Translations under genes and position numbers: made by a program
Assembly (NCBI GenBank): GCA_963759175.1
Contig: CAVWXP010000019.1
Location: 104,918 to 168,917 of the forward strand
DNA: 64,000 nucleotides
Source: SZUA-442 sp963759175
GTDB taxonomy: Bacteria; Actinomycetota; Acidimicrobiia; Spongiisociales; UBA5794
Reading direction: 5' to 3'
In this document: piece after piece, positions 56,052 to 63,750 of the stretch
Numbering within the stretch: position 1 is the first letter of the stretch
Layout of the letters: every line of letters starts with the position of its first letter
The notes under the pieces: generated by a model
Databases searched by the model: none
What the model was told of the DNA's origin: nothing
The model's input: only the letters and a program-made list of their open reading frames with translations

Positions 56052-56653
56052 GCGAGGCAACCGTCGTCAGGTACCCGGTTCGCTCCGACGCGGAGATCGC
56101 GGTGGCGCGGCTCAGGGCCGACGGCATCATGGCGCTGGTCGCAGCCGATGACGAGGGGGGCCTCAACCCTGGGTTCTACCGTGACTACGGGGTGAGGGTG
56201 GTGGTGAACCTCGCAGATCTCGAGGATGCCCGCGACAGCCTCGGCATCGAGCGGATCGACCTCGACCGGCCGCTGGCGGAGGCGATGGTGCGACATGCAG
56301 CGTTCTGCGCACCGAACGAGGCCTGTGGGCTGGTCCTCTTCGAAGCCGGCCGCCCGGTGTTCGTGGCGAGCCTGACCAACGCGGCGTCGAGCGACCATCG
56401 ATTCGTCATCGACCCCTCCGAACACCACGGGGTCGTGCGGTTCGCCGAGGACGCCGGATGGGACATCGGGGGCGTGTTCCACAGCCATCCTCGTTCCCAC
56501 GCGTATCCGTCGCAGGCAGACATCGGGGGAGGGGCCGACGCCGGTTGGGTCCACTTCATTGCGGGTCCCGTCGTGGGTCGGCATCCCGAACTCAGGGCGT
56601 ACCGCATCGACGAGGGTCGGATCACCGAGGTGTCGCTGTCGGTCACCGCATAG
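56048..56653 (+). CDS. DUF2007-JAMM metalloprotease fusion (Mec-like)
   Basis: 201 residues. The first ~65 look like a DUF2007 signal-transducer domain (TVVRYPVRSDAEIAVARL). The rest is a JAMM/MPN+ zinc isopeptidase with complete catalytic set: Glu91, H145-S-H147-P, Ser155 and Asp158. M. tuberculosis Mec (Rv1334) of this family removes cysteine from the sulfur carrier CysO. Here cysO, cysM and murI, which follow mec in mycobacteria, are missing from the cluster, while the later genes (MBL, rph, rdgB) are kept. GTG 56048 overlaps the MDMPI stop. The substrate is unknown. Confidence 0.85.
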   Translation: MSEATVVRYPVRSDAEIAVARLRADGIMALVAADDEGGLNPGFYRDYGVRVVVNLADLEDARDSLGIERIDLDRPLAEAMVRHAAFCAPNEACGLVLFEAGRPVFVASLTNAASSDHRFVIDPSEHHGVVRFAEDAGWDIGGVFHSHPRSHAYPSQADIGGGADAGWVHFIAGPVVGRHPELRAYRIDEGRITEVSLSVTA

Positions 56654-56664
56654 ACTCTCCGGCG

Positions 56665-56946
56665 ATGGCGCGTTCGGAACACAATCGGGAGGCCTACCGG
56701 GCGCTCTTCGGATATGTCGGCGCAGGTCTCCAACTGTTCGCCGTCATGATGATCGTGATCTCGTTCCCCATCGCACCGGTCGGTGCGGTGATCGCCCTCC
56801 TGGTCGTTGCCATCGGCGCCTCGGCGTGGTCGTGGCGGTCGTACCGCACGAACTTCATGATGCCGACGTTCATCGGCACGGCGGTCGCCCTGATGTGGAT
56901 GCTCGTCGTCGGCCTCGGGGCGATGCTCGCCGGGTGGGGCCCATGA
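56665..56946 (+). CDS. small three-span membrane protein
   Basis: 93 residues with three hydrophobic helices (about 15-35, 38-55 and 65-90) and a positively charged short loop. No family is recognised. ATG 56665 follows CTCTCCGGCG, and the stop overlaps the next gene by four bases (ATGA). Because its start lies only 12 bases after the JAMM gene, all three genes are likely on one mRNA. Confidence 0.7.
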   Translation: MARSEHNREAYRALFGYVGAGLQLFAVMMIVISFPIAPVGAVIALLVVAIGASAWSWRSYRTNFMMPTFIGTAVALMWMLVVGLGAMLAGWGP

Positions 56947-57704
56947 GGCTCACCGTCCTCGGATCCAACGCCGGCGGTCCCGGCCGGACCAATCCGGCCT
57001 CCGGATACCTCGTCGAAGCCGACGGGGCCCACGTATGGATGGACGCAGGGCCCGGCACCCTCATGAAGCTCGCTGCGCTCACGGATCCCGGCGCCCTCGA
57101 TGCGGTGGTCATCTCCCACACCCACGTCGATCACTGCACCGACCTCCTGGGGCTGTTCGCCTACCTCGCCTACGGTCCCGGTGGTGCGGCACCCATCGAC
57201 GTCCATGCACCGGTCGGGACGCGGGATCACCTCGCGGCATTCGCACGGGCCGGAGCAGGGCACGTGTTCGACGATGTGCTCGTCTTCCACGAGCACGAAC
57301 CGGGGGCAAGTGCGGTCGTCGGACCCTTCGCCGCCTCGTTCGGTGCGGCCGTGCATCCGGTGCCGGCCCTGGTCACACGCCTCGAACACGATGGCACGGC
57401 TCTCGTGTACAGCGGCGACACCGGACCGGGCAGTGACCTCGAGGATCTTGCAGCGAGGACACACACACTCATCTGTGAGGCATCGATACAAGGGGATCGC
57501 TCGCCCGACACCTACCCCCACCACCTGACGGCATACGAGGCGGGAGCGATCGCCGACGCTGCCGGGGTCTCACGGCTCGTGGTGACCCATGTGCCGGCAG
57601 GCCTCGATCCTGCGGCGTCGGTCGCCGAGGCTCGGGAGCGGTTCGACGGGCCGGTCCGCTACGCATCCCCCGATACGACATTCACGTTCCCCGACACGGA
57701 GTGA
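56943..57704 (+). CDS. MBL-fold hydrolase (Rv1339-like)
   Basis: 253 residues of the metallo-beta-lactamase fold with HTHVDHCTD (HxHxDH), YSGDTGPG (Asp ligand) and HLTAYEAG (last His), close to RNase Z/phosphodiesterase-type enzymes. Its mycobacterial positional equivalent Rv1339, also between murI and rphA, has been reported to hydrolyse cAMP. Substrate here is not known. ATG 56943 overlaps the preceding gene; its stop region overlaps rph. Confidence 0.87.
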   Translation: MRLTVLGSNAGGPGRTNPASGYLVEADGAHVWMDAGPGTLMKLAALTDPGALDAVVISHTHVDHCTDLLGLFAYLAYGPGGAAPIDVHAPVGTRDHLAAFARAGAGHVFDDVLVFHEHEPGASAVVGPFAASFGAAVHPVPALVTRLEHDGTALVYSGDTGPGSDLEDLAARTHTLICEASIQGDRSPDTYPHHLTAYEAGAIADAAGVSRLVVTHVPAGLDPAASVAEARERFDGPVRYASPDTTFTFPDTE

Positions 57705-57706
57705 CC

Positions 57707-58408
57707 ATGCGAACAGACCGACCGAACGACGCCCTACGCCCCGTGGCCATCACCCGAGGCTTCACCGAGATGACACCGGGTTCCGTCCTCATCGAGATGG
57801 GACGAACACGCGTGTTGTGCACGGTCTCGCTCGACGACGACGTCCCGCCGTGGATGCGCGATTCCGGCGAGGGCTGGGTGACGGCCGAGTACTCGATGCT
57901 CCCCGGTGCCAGCCCGGACCGCATCCGCCGATCTTCGATCAACGGTGGGCGGACGAAGGAGATCCAGCGACTGATCGGGCGGTCCCTCCGGGCGGCGGTC
58001 GACATGAAGGCCATGGGTGGCGTGACCGCACGGATCGACTGTGACGTGCTCCAGGCCGATGGTGGCACGAGGACGGCGTCGATCACCGGGGCCTGGGTGG
58101 CGTTGGCCGATGCCTTCGATGCGTGGGTGGCCGAGGGCAGGATGGAATCGAGCCCGATCCGCACGCACGTCGCCGCCGTGTCGGTCGGTGTCCACGACGG
58201 CCTGGCGCTGCTCGATCTCGATTACCCCGAGGACGTTGCCGTCGACGTGGACGCGAACATCGTGATGACCGGTGCGGGTGACCTCATCGAGGTCCAGGGC
58301 ACGGCGGAGGGCAACCCCTTCAGTCGGGCGCTGCTCGACGAGATGCTCGACTACGCGGCTTCGGGAATCGCCACCCTCGTGGCGAAGCAGAAGGAGTCAC
58401 GGGAGTGA
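57707..58408 (+). CDS. rph: ribonuclease PH
   Basis: About 233 residues. RNase PH trims tRNA 3' ends with phosphate as attacking group. Visible are the substrate-binding stretch GRTRVLCTVSLDDD, GWVTAEYSMLPG, the RNA-contact block NGGRTKEIQRLIGRSLRA, and DCDVLQADGGTRTASITGA. A GTG at 57701, four-base overlapping the MBL gene, is in frame; ATG 57707 gives the family N-terminus. The rph-rdgB order is common in bacteria. Confidence 0.96.
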   Translation: MRTDRPNDALRPVAITRGFTEMTPGSVLIEMGRTRVLCTVSLDDDVPPWMRDSGEGWVTAEYSMLPGASPDRIRRSSINGGRTKEIQRLIGRSLRAAVDMKAMGGVTARIDCDVLQADGGTRTASITGAWVALADAFDAWVAEGRMESSPIRTHVAAVSVGVHDGLALLDLDYPEDVAVDVDANIVMTGAGDLIEVQGTAEGNPFSRALLDEMLDYAASGIATLVAKQKESRE

Positions 58409-58989
58409 AGCGTCCCCACGGTGTGGTCGTCGCGTCGAAGAACGCCGACAAGATCGCCGAGATCGAAGCGGTCCTCGCCTGCCTCGATCCGCCCATCACG
58501 GTGATCCCCGGCCACCGTTGGCTCGACGTCGACGAGACCGAGGACACCCTTGCGGGGAACGCCCTCCTCAAGGCGCGTGCGGTGGTGGCCGCGACGGGGC
58601 ACGCAGCCGTCGCCGATGACACCGGGCTCGAGGTCGCCGCCCTCGGCGGTGCGCCAGGCGTCCACACGGCGCGGTATGCGGGACCTGAGGCGACCTACGA
58701 CGACAACGTGGACAAGATGCTCGCGGAGATGCGTGACGCGTCGGATCGCTCGGCGCGATTTCGCACCGCCGTGGCCCTCGTCATGCCCGGTGGCGACGAG
58801 CTCGTCGTGGAGGGCGTGCTCGATGGTGCGATCGCAACGTCGCGTCGGGGGAGTGGCGGGTTCGGATACGACCCGATCTTCGAGGTCGACGGCCGCACGT
58901 TCGCCGAGATGCAGAGCGGGGAGAAGAACCTCATCAGCCATCGCGCCCGTGCCCTCACCGCCCTCGCGCAGGCCCTCGCCGAGGCGTGA
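58405..58989 (+). CDS. rdgB: XTP/dITP diphosphatase (RdgB/HAM1)
   Basis: 194 residues. It removes dITP and XTP from the nucleotide pool, preventing their incorporation. Features are ASKNADKIAEI at the N-terminus, ADDTGLEVAALGGAPGV, the GFGYDPIFEV motif and LISHRARAL near the end. GTG 58405 overlaps rph by four bases. The operon from 55266 probably ends here. Confidence 0.95.
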   Translation: MKRPHGVVVASKNADKIAEIEAVLACLDPPITVIPGHRWLDVDETEDTLAGNALLKARAVVAATGHAAVADDTGLEVAALGGAPGVHTARYAGPEATYDDNVDKMLAEMRDASDRSARFRTAVALVMPGGDELVVEGVLDGAIATSRRGSGGFGYDPIFEVDGRTFAEMQSGEKNLISHRARALTALAQALAEA

Positions 58990-59085
58990 GTGGTAGTCCG
59001 TCGACTTGGTTCGTCCGGTTCGCCGACGTAGCGTTCAGCCGTCCGGCCCGCGAACGGTCGGCTGCAACCAGCGATCGGAGTCACC

Positions 59086-59625
59086 ATGGCCCACATCGAC
59101 GAACAGGGACGTCCCGAACCACCGATCGACGGGGATGAGCTCGCGACGCTCGTCGGGTTCCTCGACTACCAACGCGCCACGCTCGCCTGGAAGTGCTCCC
59201 GTCTGGACGCTGCGGGCCTCGATGCCCACGTAGGCGTATCGACGATGACCCTCGGTGGCCTGCTCAAGCACATGGCGTACGTCGAGGATCACTGGTTCTC
59301 CATCGCATTGCGGGGTAACGCTCCCCATCCACCGTGGGATGCGGTCGACTGGGAGGCGGACCGGGATTGGGAGTGGAACACGGCGGCCAACGACACACCC
59401 GGCGAGTTGAGGACCTTGTGGCAGGAGGCGGTGGAGCGCTCGCGCGAGCACCTCGATGCAGCCCTCGCTACGGGTGATCTGGCGCAACCCGCAGAGCGGA
59501 AGTGGCCGAGCGGCGAGGCCCCGAGCCTTCGGTGGATCCTCGTGCACATGATCGAGGAGTACGCACGCCACAACGGCCACGCGGACCTCCTGCGAGAGTC
59601 CGTCGATGGTGAGACGGGGGAGTGA
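59086..59625 (+). CDS. DUF664/DinB family protein
   Basis: 179 residues with the DinB four-helix bundle: LVGFLDYQRATLAWKCSRL, LLKHMAYVEDHWF with metal His, and LVHMIEEYARHNGHADLL with two more His. These are the metal ligands of DUF664/DinB proteins, which in actinomycetes are thought to use mycothiol. It has its own small gap upstream and seems to be a single gene. Function unknown. Confidence 0.85.
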   Translation: MAHIDEQGRPEPPIDGDELATLVGFLDYQRATLAWKCSRLDAAGLDAHVGVSTMTLGGLLKHMAYVEDHWFSIALRGNAPHPPWDAVDWEADRDWEWNTAANDTPGELRTLWQEAVERSREHLDAALATGDLAQPAERKWPSGEAPSLRWILVHMIEEYARHNGHADLLRESVDGETGE

Positions 59626-59672
59626 ACCCCGCAGGCTGAGGTTCGGTGCGGTCCCATCCACAGGGTTCGCCG

Positions 59673-60017
59673 TCAGCAGGACGCCGACGCGAGCCCTTCC
59701 CCGATCAGCGTGATGAACGCGCTCGGTACGTACGCCAGGACCGCAACGAGGATGGCGACCATCCAGGCAGTCATCTCGCGGCGGCTCGGGGCGAGCACGG
59801 CGCACCATGTCGCCAGGCCGATGAAGGCGAGTGGTGCGACGGTGACGATGCCGAACCACCAGTTCGCGCCTGCGCCGCAGGTGTCGACCCGTCCGGACCA
59901 CACCAAGTAGGTGACGATGATGGCAACGGCTCCAGCAACGAGGGCCGCACCCCGCACGGCGGTTCGCTTGAACCGGAGCAATTCATCGGTTCGGAATGGG
60001 TCGACTTTGTCGGGCAC
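59673..60017 (-). CDS. hypothetical membrane protein
   Basis: 114 residues with three predicted membrane helices (about 23-41, 53-76 and 83-108) and a Cys in the first outer loop (RVDTCGAG), with another as the last residue. A short basic N-terminus precedes the first helix. No family is recognised. It is the last of three small membrane-protein genes on this strand (59.7-60.7 kb). Confidence 0.65.
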   Translation of the reverse strand: MPDKVDPFRTDELLRFKRTAVRGAALVAGAVAIIVTYLVWSGRVDTCGAGANWWFGIVTVAPLAFIGLATWCAVLAPSRREMTAWMVAILVAVLAYVPSAFITLIGEGLASASC

Positions 60018-60095
60018 CGATCAACCGTACCGACCGGTGCACGACCGCACAATGGGTGGGCTTGTGACCTGGCGGCCACCGGCTGGCGGCGACGG

Positions 60096-60275
60096 TCAGG
60101 TCCGCTGTCGCATCCACGCCCCGAAGTAGCCCCCGGCGAACGCTGCCAAGCCGGTGAGGACATAGGTCCAGGGGTTTGCGTCCTGCCATCCGAGCAGGTC
60201 GGTGATGAACACGGCCACCATGAGGGCGAGCGCCATGGCGCTCGCGACGATGATGGGCGATCGGGGATTGTTCAC
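60096..60275 (-). CDS. 59-residue two-span membrane protein
   Basis: GTG 60275 to TGA 60096 encodes 59 residues. One helix is near residues 8-28 (IIVASAMALALMVAVF) and a second near 36-52 (WTYVLTGLAAFAGGYF), followed by a basic WMRQRT end, as expected for a small inner-membrane protein. A weak AGGA lies eight bases before the start. No family is recognised. Confidence 0.5.
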   Translation of the reverse strand: MNNPRSPIIVASAMALALMVAVFITDLLGWQDANPWTYVLTGLAAFAGGYFGAWMRQRT

Positions 60276-60413
60276 CGAAGCATCCTAAGGGCGGGTCCCG
60301 CCGCGACATGCCAACCAAGCCATCTCGGCATGCCCTGCGCCCGCACGATCGGACCGCTCGGGGACGGCCGGCGTCAATCGTGGTTGCCATGACGAGCGTC
60401 GCCGATTCTCGAG

Positions 60414-60668
60414 CTATGACCGATCCCTCCACTCATCGCCGCCCTTCGGTGGACGCCGCAGGAGGACGGGTTCGATCAGCATCGCCCCCGTGACCAGCAC
60501 GACCGCCGCCCAACCGAGCGGGTAGACGATGGCGAGCGCGAGTGCGACGGCCATGCCCACGAGCTTCGCCGTGCGCCATGGTGGGGCGAAGACGGCATCC
60601 ACCCACCTGGCTCGTAGGGCGAGCGAGATGATCAGCCCGCCGAGTGCAGCGATCGCGACGCCATCCAT
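60414..60668 (-). CDS. 84-residue hypothetical membrane protein
   Basis: ATG 60668, preceded by CAGGAGA, gives MDGVAIAALGGLII. Two or three helices are seen (about 3-20, 33-48 and 50-68), then a basic/acidic C-terminal tail (RRPPKGGDEWRDRS). No family recognised. The upstream open frame from 60737 lacks a ribosome binding site. Confidence 0.55.
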   Translation of the reverse strand: MDGVAIAALGGLIISLALRARWVDAVFAPPWRTAKLVGMAVALALAIVYPLGWAAVVLVTGAMLIEPVLLRRPPKGGDEWRDRS

Positions 60669-60763
60669 GTTGGTCTCCTGGAGCTTCGACGGAGGTGCGA
60701 CGGTCACGGATGACCGTCGCCGACACGACCGGCTCACGCCGAAGCGCTCGCCACCGTCGATCG

Positions 60764-60816
60764 TGCGGGTGGAGGGACTCGAACCCCCACGGGTTTCCCC
60801 ACCAGGACCTGAACCT
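60764..60816 (-). pseudogene. 3' half of a tRNA-Leu(CAG) gene, likely attachment site remnant
   Basis: Reading the minus strand from 60816 gives an anticodon loop TTCAGGT (anticodon CAG, bases 60809-60811), the 3' side of the anticodon stem, a class II variable arm (GGGG-AAA-CCC), a T-arm with TTCGAGT, and the 3' acceptor CACCCGC plus discriminator A (60764). CCA is not encoded. No matching 5' acceptor (GCGGGTG) or D-arm lies upstream, and the anticodon stem has one mismatch at its outer end. This is what tyrosine recombinases leave when they integrate at tRNA 3' ends. An intact copy would be expected to the right, outside the window. Confidence 0.65.
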
Positions 60817-61064
60817 CGTCACCGCCGTCCCAGACGATACCGCTCAGTGCCGAGAACCCCAGCGGTGCAGGGGAATGTGGCCGATCTCGGGCCTCTCCAT
60901 GCCGTTCCGTATCCGCGACTTCCACCGCTTTGGGTTGCAGTGTGGTTGCAGCCAGCGTGCGCTCATAGTGACCCAAATCATCCCACCCAGCCGGGTGTGC
61001 GTGTCCCAGTGGACCCGACGTGACCGGCCACCCTGGCGGGTGCACGGGCCAACATTCTGGAGGC
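60817..61064. other. non-coding junction region beside the tRNA remnant
   Basis: About 250 bases with no supportable gene. The apparent ORFs across it, on both strands, are translations of the tRNA remnant and its flank. It contains two direct copies of GGTTGCAG (60933-60940 and 60944-60951), eleven bases apart, a pattern like recombinase arm-type sites near attachment cores. That reading is inference. Confidence 0.35.
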
Positions 61065-61433
61065 CTAGGTGAGGCGATCCCATGCAGTGGCAAGGGCTGC
61101 CGTCGCGTTTACGAGATCCACACCGAGTTGGTGGCCGACGACGGCGAGCTGATCGGCGGCCTGTTCGAGTGCGTCGGCTCGAGCCACCGGTTCTCCCTTG
61201 GAGCGGATCAATGTCCCATGGCGGCCTCTGGTTTCGACGACTCCGTCACGTTCGAGCAAGTCATATGCCTTGGCAACCGTGCCCCTCGAAAGGTCGAGGT
61301 CTGCAGCGAGTTGACGGATGGGCGGGAGCTGCGCTCCGATGTTGAGCTGTCCCGAGACGACCAAGCGGGTGATCTGGCGGCGGATCTGTTCGATCACCGG
61401 CACAGGAGCGGACGGGTCCACGCGCAGGATCAT
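61065..61433 (-). CDS. GntR family regulator (YtrA subfamily)
   Basis: 122 residues. The winged-helix DNA-binding domain has IEQIRRQITRLVVSG, LPPIRQLAADLDLS and GTVAKAYDLLERDG, characteristic of GntR proteins. The C-terminal part is only ~45 helical residues, which fits the short YtrA group that often controls a membrane-protein operon and binds its own promoter. ATG 61433 overlaps the upstream membrane ORF by four bases. A dyad at 62326-62355 is a candidate operator. An upstream Met in the same frame is not used. Confidence 0.88.
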   Translation of the reverse strand: MILRVDPSAPVPVIEQIRRQITRLVVSGQLNIGAQLPPIRQLAADLDLSRGTVAKAYDLLERDGVVETRGRHGTLIRSKGEPVARADALEQAADQLAVVGHQLGVDLVNATAALATAWDRLT

Positions 61434-61918
61434 GGCAAGACGCGGGCAACGAGGGTGACGACGACGACACCGAGGATCGCCACAGCGAGGACCGTCAGGG
61501 ATCTTCGCCGGTCTCGGTTGATAGAAGGGGACCCGAAGTTGCGGTTCGTCCACCACCAAACCACTCCGACGAATGCGAGCGCGAGCGATATGAGACCTGC
61601 CGCTTGGCCCGGCAGGCTCGCCTGCTCGTATCCGGCTCCGAGGAGCGCTGCCTGGGTCGAAACGAGGAGGGCCATCAGGGTGACCATGGGGCGAGCCAGA
61701 CCATTCCGGACCGCCATGCGGCGCACCTGATCATCGGCCAGGGCGAGGTCGGGTTCGAGAGCCGGTCGGCCACGAAGAGCAACTCGGTGCTGTGCCCATC
61801 GCCGAAGGAGGGCTGCCCCGAGGAAAGCCACGAAGAGACCCACCGCTCCCCAGTTCCCTTGCGCCACTGCGGCCACCCCGATGCCAATGGCGATCACGGC
61901 AAGGACGCGCTCGCGCAT
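61430..61918 (-). CDS. membrane protein, C-terminal part (frame-disrupted)
   Basis: 162 residues with four helices and a cytoplasmic loop rich in Arg and Asp (RPALEPDLALADDQVRRM). It has no Shine-Dalgarno before ATG 61918 and begins in the middle of the 61731-62291 frame, whose sequence up to TRRYAR reads naturally into ERVLAVIAIG of this frame. I infer that both are pieces of one ~285-residue membrane protein of the type found upstream of YtrA-like regulators, split by a one-base shift near 61915-61930 (mutation or sequencing error). Confidence 0.55.
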   Translation of the reverse strand: MRERVLAVIAIGIGVAAVAQGNWGAVGLFVAFLGAALLRRWAQHRVALRGRPALEPDLALADDQVRRMAVRNGLARPMVTLMALLVSTQAALLGAGYEQASLPGQAAGLISLALAFVGVVWWWTNRNFGSPSINRDRRRSLTVLAVAILGVVVVTLVARVLP

Positions 61919-62291
61919 ATCTGCGGGTCGCGTCTGAGTAGTCGACGTCCTGACGAATCCCGAGGGACGCAGTGCGCGGTCCGCGGACCGGTCGAATCCT
62001 GAAGGCCTCGGCAACGATGGAACCAGCCACTGCGCCAGCCAGCGCAGGCAGGAGCCCGATCGTGATCGAGCCGGAAGCACCGGAGCGTGTTGCCGTTATC
62101 ACCAGCGAGATCCCAATTCCGACGAGGCCGCCTGCCAGGCGGAAGCGACGCGATCGGCTGATGAACCGGCGCATGAGTGCCCTACCCGCCGGAGTGGTTG
62201 CGTTGGATGTCACCAGCGTCTCGGTCGGAACGAGCAGTGCAAGGCCCGCGATGATCAGGAGACCGATGATGAGTGCGAATCCGACGGACAT
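61731..62291 (-). CDS. membrane protein, N-terminal part (frame-disrupted)
   Basis: 186 residues as read. The first ~122 are convincing: two hydrophobic segments (about 2-22 and 50-65), a third (about 72-93) and a charged loop ending RTASLGIRQDVDY. After about residue 128 the sequence becomes Arg/Gly/Ser-rich out-of-frame translation of the C-terminal ORF. ATG 62291 is the likely true start of the combined protein. It is divergent from the 62357 gene and the candidate GntR operator lies between. Confidence 0.55.
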   Translation of the reverse strand: MSVGFALIIGLLIIAGLALLVPTETLVTSNATTPAGRALMRRFISRSRRFRLAGGLVGIGISLVITATRSGASGSITIGLLPALAGAVAGSIVAEAFRIRPVRGPRTASLGIRQDVDYSDATRRYARARPCRDRHWHRGGRSGARELGSGGSLRGFPRGSPPSAMGTAPSCSSWPTGSRTRPRPGR

Positions 62292-62325
62292 TCGTCTTGT
62301 TCCTCTTCTCGAAATTGCTACTTGA

Positions 62326-62355
62326 TTGTCACATTGTACTATGCCAATATGACAA
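62326..62355. promoter_or_regulatory. dyad operator, candidate GntR-family binding site
   Basis: TTGTCACATTG (62326-62336) and CAATATGACAA (62345-62355) form an 11-bp inverted repeat with one mismatch and an 8-nt centre, in an AT-rich island between divergent genes. TTGCTA (62315-62320) and TACTAT (62337-62342), 16 bases apart, are a possible promoter that would overlap it and be blocked by a bound regulator. The GntR protein encoded nearby is the natural candidate. Confidence 0.6.
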
Positions 62356-62356
62356 A

Positions 62357-62920
62357 ATGCAACAAGAACAGATCTCTCCAGAAACCCAAGCCGATATCGA
62401 CCGACTCATTCCGCCACCGTGGAGCCGCCGACGACGCACCATCGTCACTGTGGGCGTTGGGGCCATCCTGATCGGAGTCGTGTACCTCTGGACCGGGGGC
62501 TGGCTCACTACCAACCTGGCGCTGTCCGGCTCCCAATTCGGCGGCGACGGTCCCGTCGCAATCGGGTTTGAACTGACGAACAACGGCGCCAGGACCATTG
62601 AGATCGTTGGCGTCGAGTCGTCCCCCGGTCTCGCCCTGGTCTCGGTCGAGATCGCCGATCAGCCACAACCTGGGATCGATGGGGCGGCCCTGATCCCTCC
62701 GAACGGAACAGCGATCGTCATCGCGACGTATGACGTCGTGGACTGCGGGGCGATAGACCGCACCGACACTGCCTTCTCGTTCGACGTCCGCTTCGCGCCG
62801 GGACCACTCCAGATGGACCGCGAGGTCCAATTCCAGACAGACGACTTCGTGTTTGACGAGCGTTCCCCTGGCGAGGTTGTGTCCTGGCCTGTGGCAATCA
62901 CCCAATACATCTGTCCTTAG
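62357..62920 (+). CDS. hypothetical single-span membrane protein
   Basis: 187 residues. A cytoplasmic start rich in Gln/Glu (MQQEQISPETQAD) and a basic patch precede a membrane helix (about 32-52). An extracytoplasmic beta-rich domain of ~130 residues follows, in the style of Ig-like or DUF4352 domains (GPVAIGFELTNNGARTIEI). Two Cys near the end (VVDCGA, QYICP) could form a disulfide. ATG 62357 begins two bases after the dyad, so the transcript is nearly leaderless. Function unknown. Confidence 0.65.
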   Translation: MQQEQISPETQADIDRLIPPPWSRRRRTIVTVGVGAILIGVVYLWTGGWLTTNLALSGSQFGGDGPVAIGFELTNNGARTIEIVGVESSPGLALVSVEIADQPQPGIDGAALIPPNGTAIVIATYDVVDCGAIDRTDTAFSFDVRFAPGPLQMDREVQFQTDDFVFDERSPGEVVSWPVAITQYICP

Positions 62921-63098
62921 GACCAACCACGCTTGGTTGGATGCGTCGCTAGCCGCACCACGACCGCACATATCGGATATGGGCGGCCACGGATAAGTCG
63001 ATCTGATGCGATTGTGGGCCGGAAGACCCTATCCGCGGCGACACCACAGGACGACAATTTGGGGGGAGGGCCATGGACGACAGAGAGGGGTCCCACAC

Positions 63099-63668
63099 AT
63101 GCAACTGTTCACCCTCCGCTGGCTGATCCCGTTCACCTTGATCATGCTGCTATTGCCTGCATGCAGCGACTCTGCGGACGAGGACCCAGCGACAACGGTC
63201 CCAACCACCACGACGGCAGCGCCGGAGACCACGTTCCCGACCGTCGAGGTCACAGCTCGGACCGACTGTGTCGTCGATTCGGATGGCATCTGGAGTGGAC
63301 CGGTACTTCCCGAATCCGGAGAGCCGGGATCGGCGCAACGTGACTTCGTCATGACCTGTACCGCAACATCGTCGGACCCGAGGGCCGCGGTCGAGTGGGT
63401 GAACACCGCCGATTGCGACTTAACGGCGAACGGCGAGCAGTTCGTCGCCGATTGCCGGGGAACCACCACCGGCACCAACGACGAGGGAGCATGGGAAGGC
63501 ACATTCGCTGGCACAAGCACATGGAGCACGACCAACCCCGCCCACCTGCACGTCTTCGAGCAGACCGCAACCGGTTCCGGGGGCTACGAAGGACTCACCT
63601 ACGTGACCACGATCGAAGGCTCTGATTTCCCCTGGTCCCTCACGGGACGAATCGAACCCACGCCCTAA
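63099..63668 (+). CDS. hypothetical lipoprotein
   Basis: 189 residues. A lipoprotein signal ends LLPAC, with Cys22 as the lipid anchor, followed by a Thr/Ala/Pro-rich linker. A beta-rich domain holds four Cys (TDCVVDSDG, MTCTATSS, ADCDLTANG, ADCRGTTTG) that could form two disulfides. ATG 63099 follows AGAGAGGGG. No known family. It is in the putative integrated element and may be a surface protein. Confidence 0.68.
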   Translation: MQLFTLRWLIPFTLIMLLLPACSDSADEDPATTVPTTTTAAPETTFPTVEVTARTDCVVDSDGIWSGPVLPESGEPGSAQRDFVMTCTATSSDPRAAVEWVNTADCDLTANGEQFVADCRGTTTGTNDEGAWEGTFAGTSTWSTTNPAHLHVFEQTATGSGGYEGLTYVTTIEGSDFPWSLTGRIEPTP

Positions 63669-63750
63669 CGCCGATACTGAAACCGCCGGTCACCACAGCA
63701 CCGGCCCCACCAGCATGACACTGAGCCGATATGGGCGCTGGCGCGTAGTG

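Noticed and set aside
60529..61023. Plus-strand ORF containing VEGLEPPRVSPPGPEP
   Set aside because: This peptide is the antisense translation of a tRNA-Leu 3' half, a well-known spurious protein motif.
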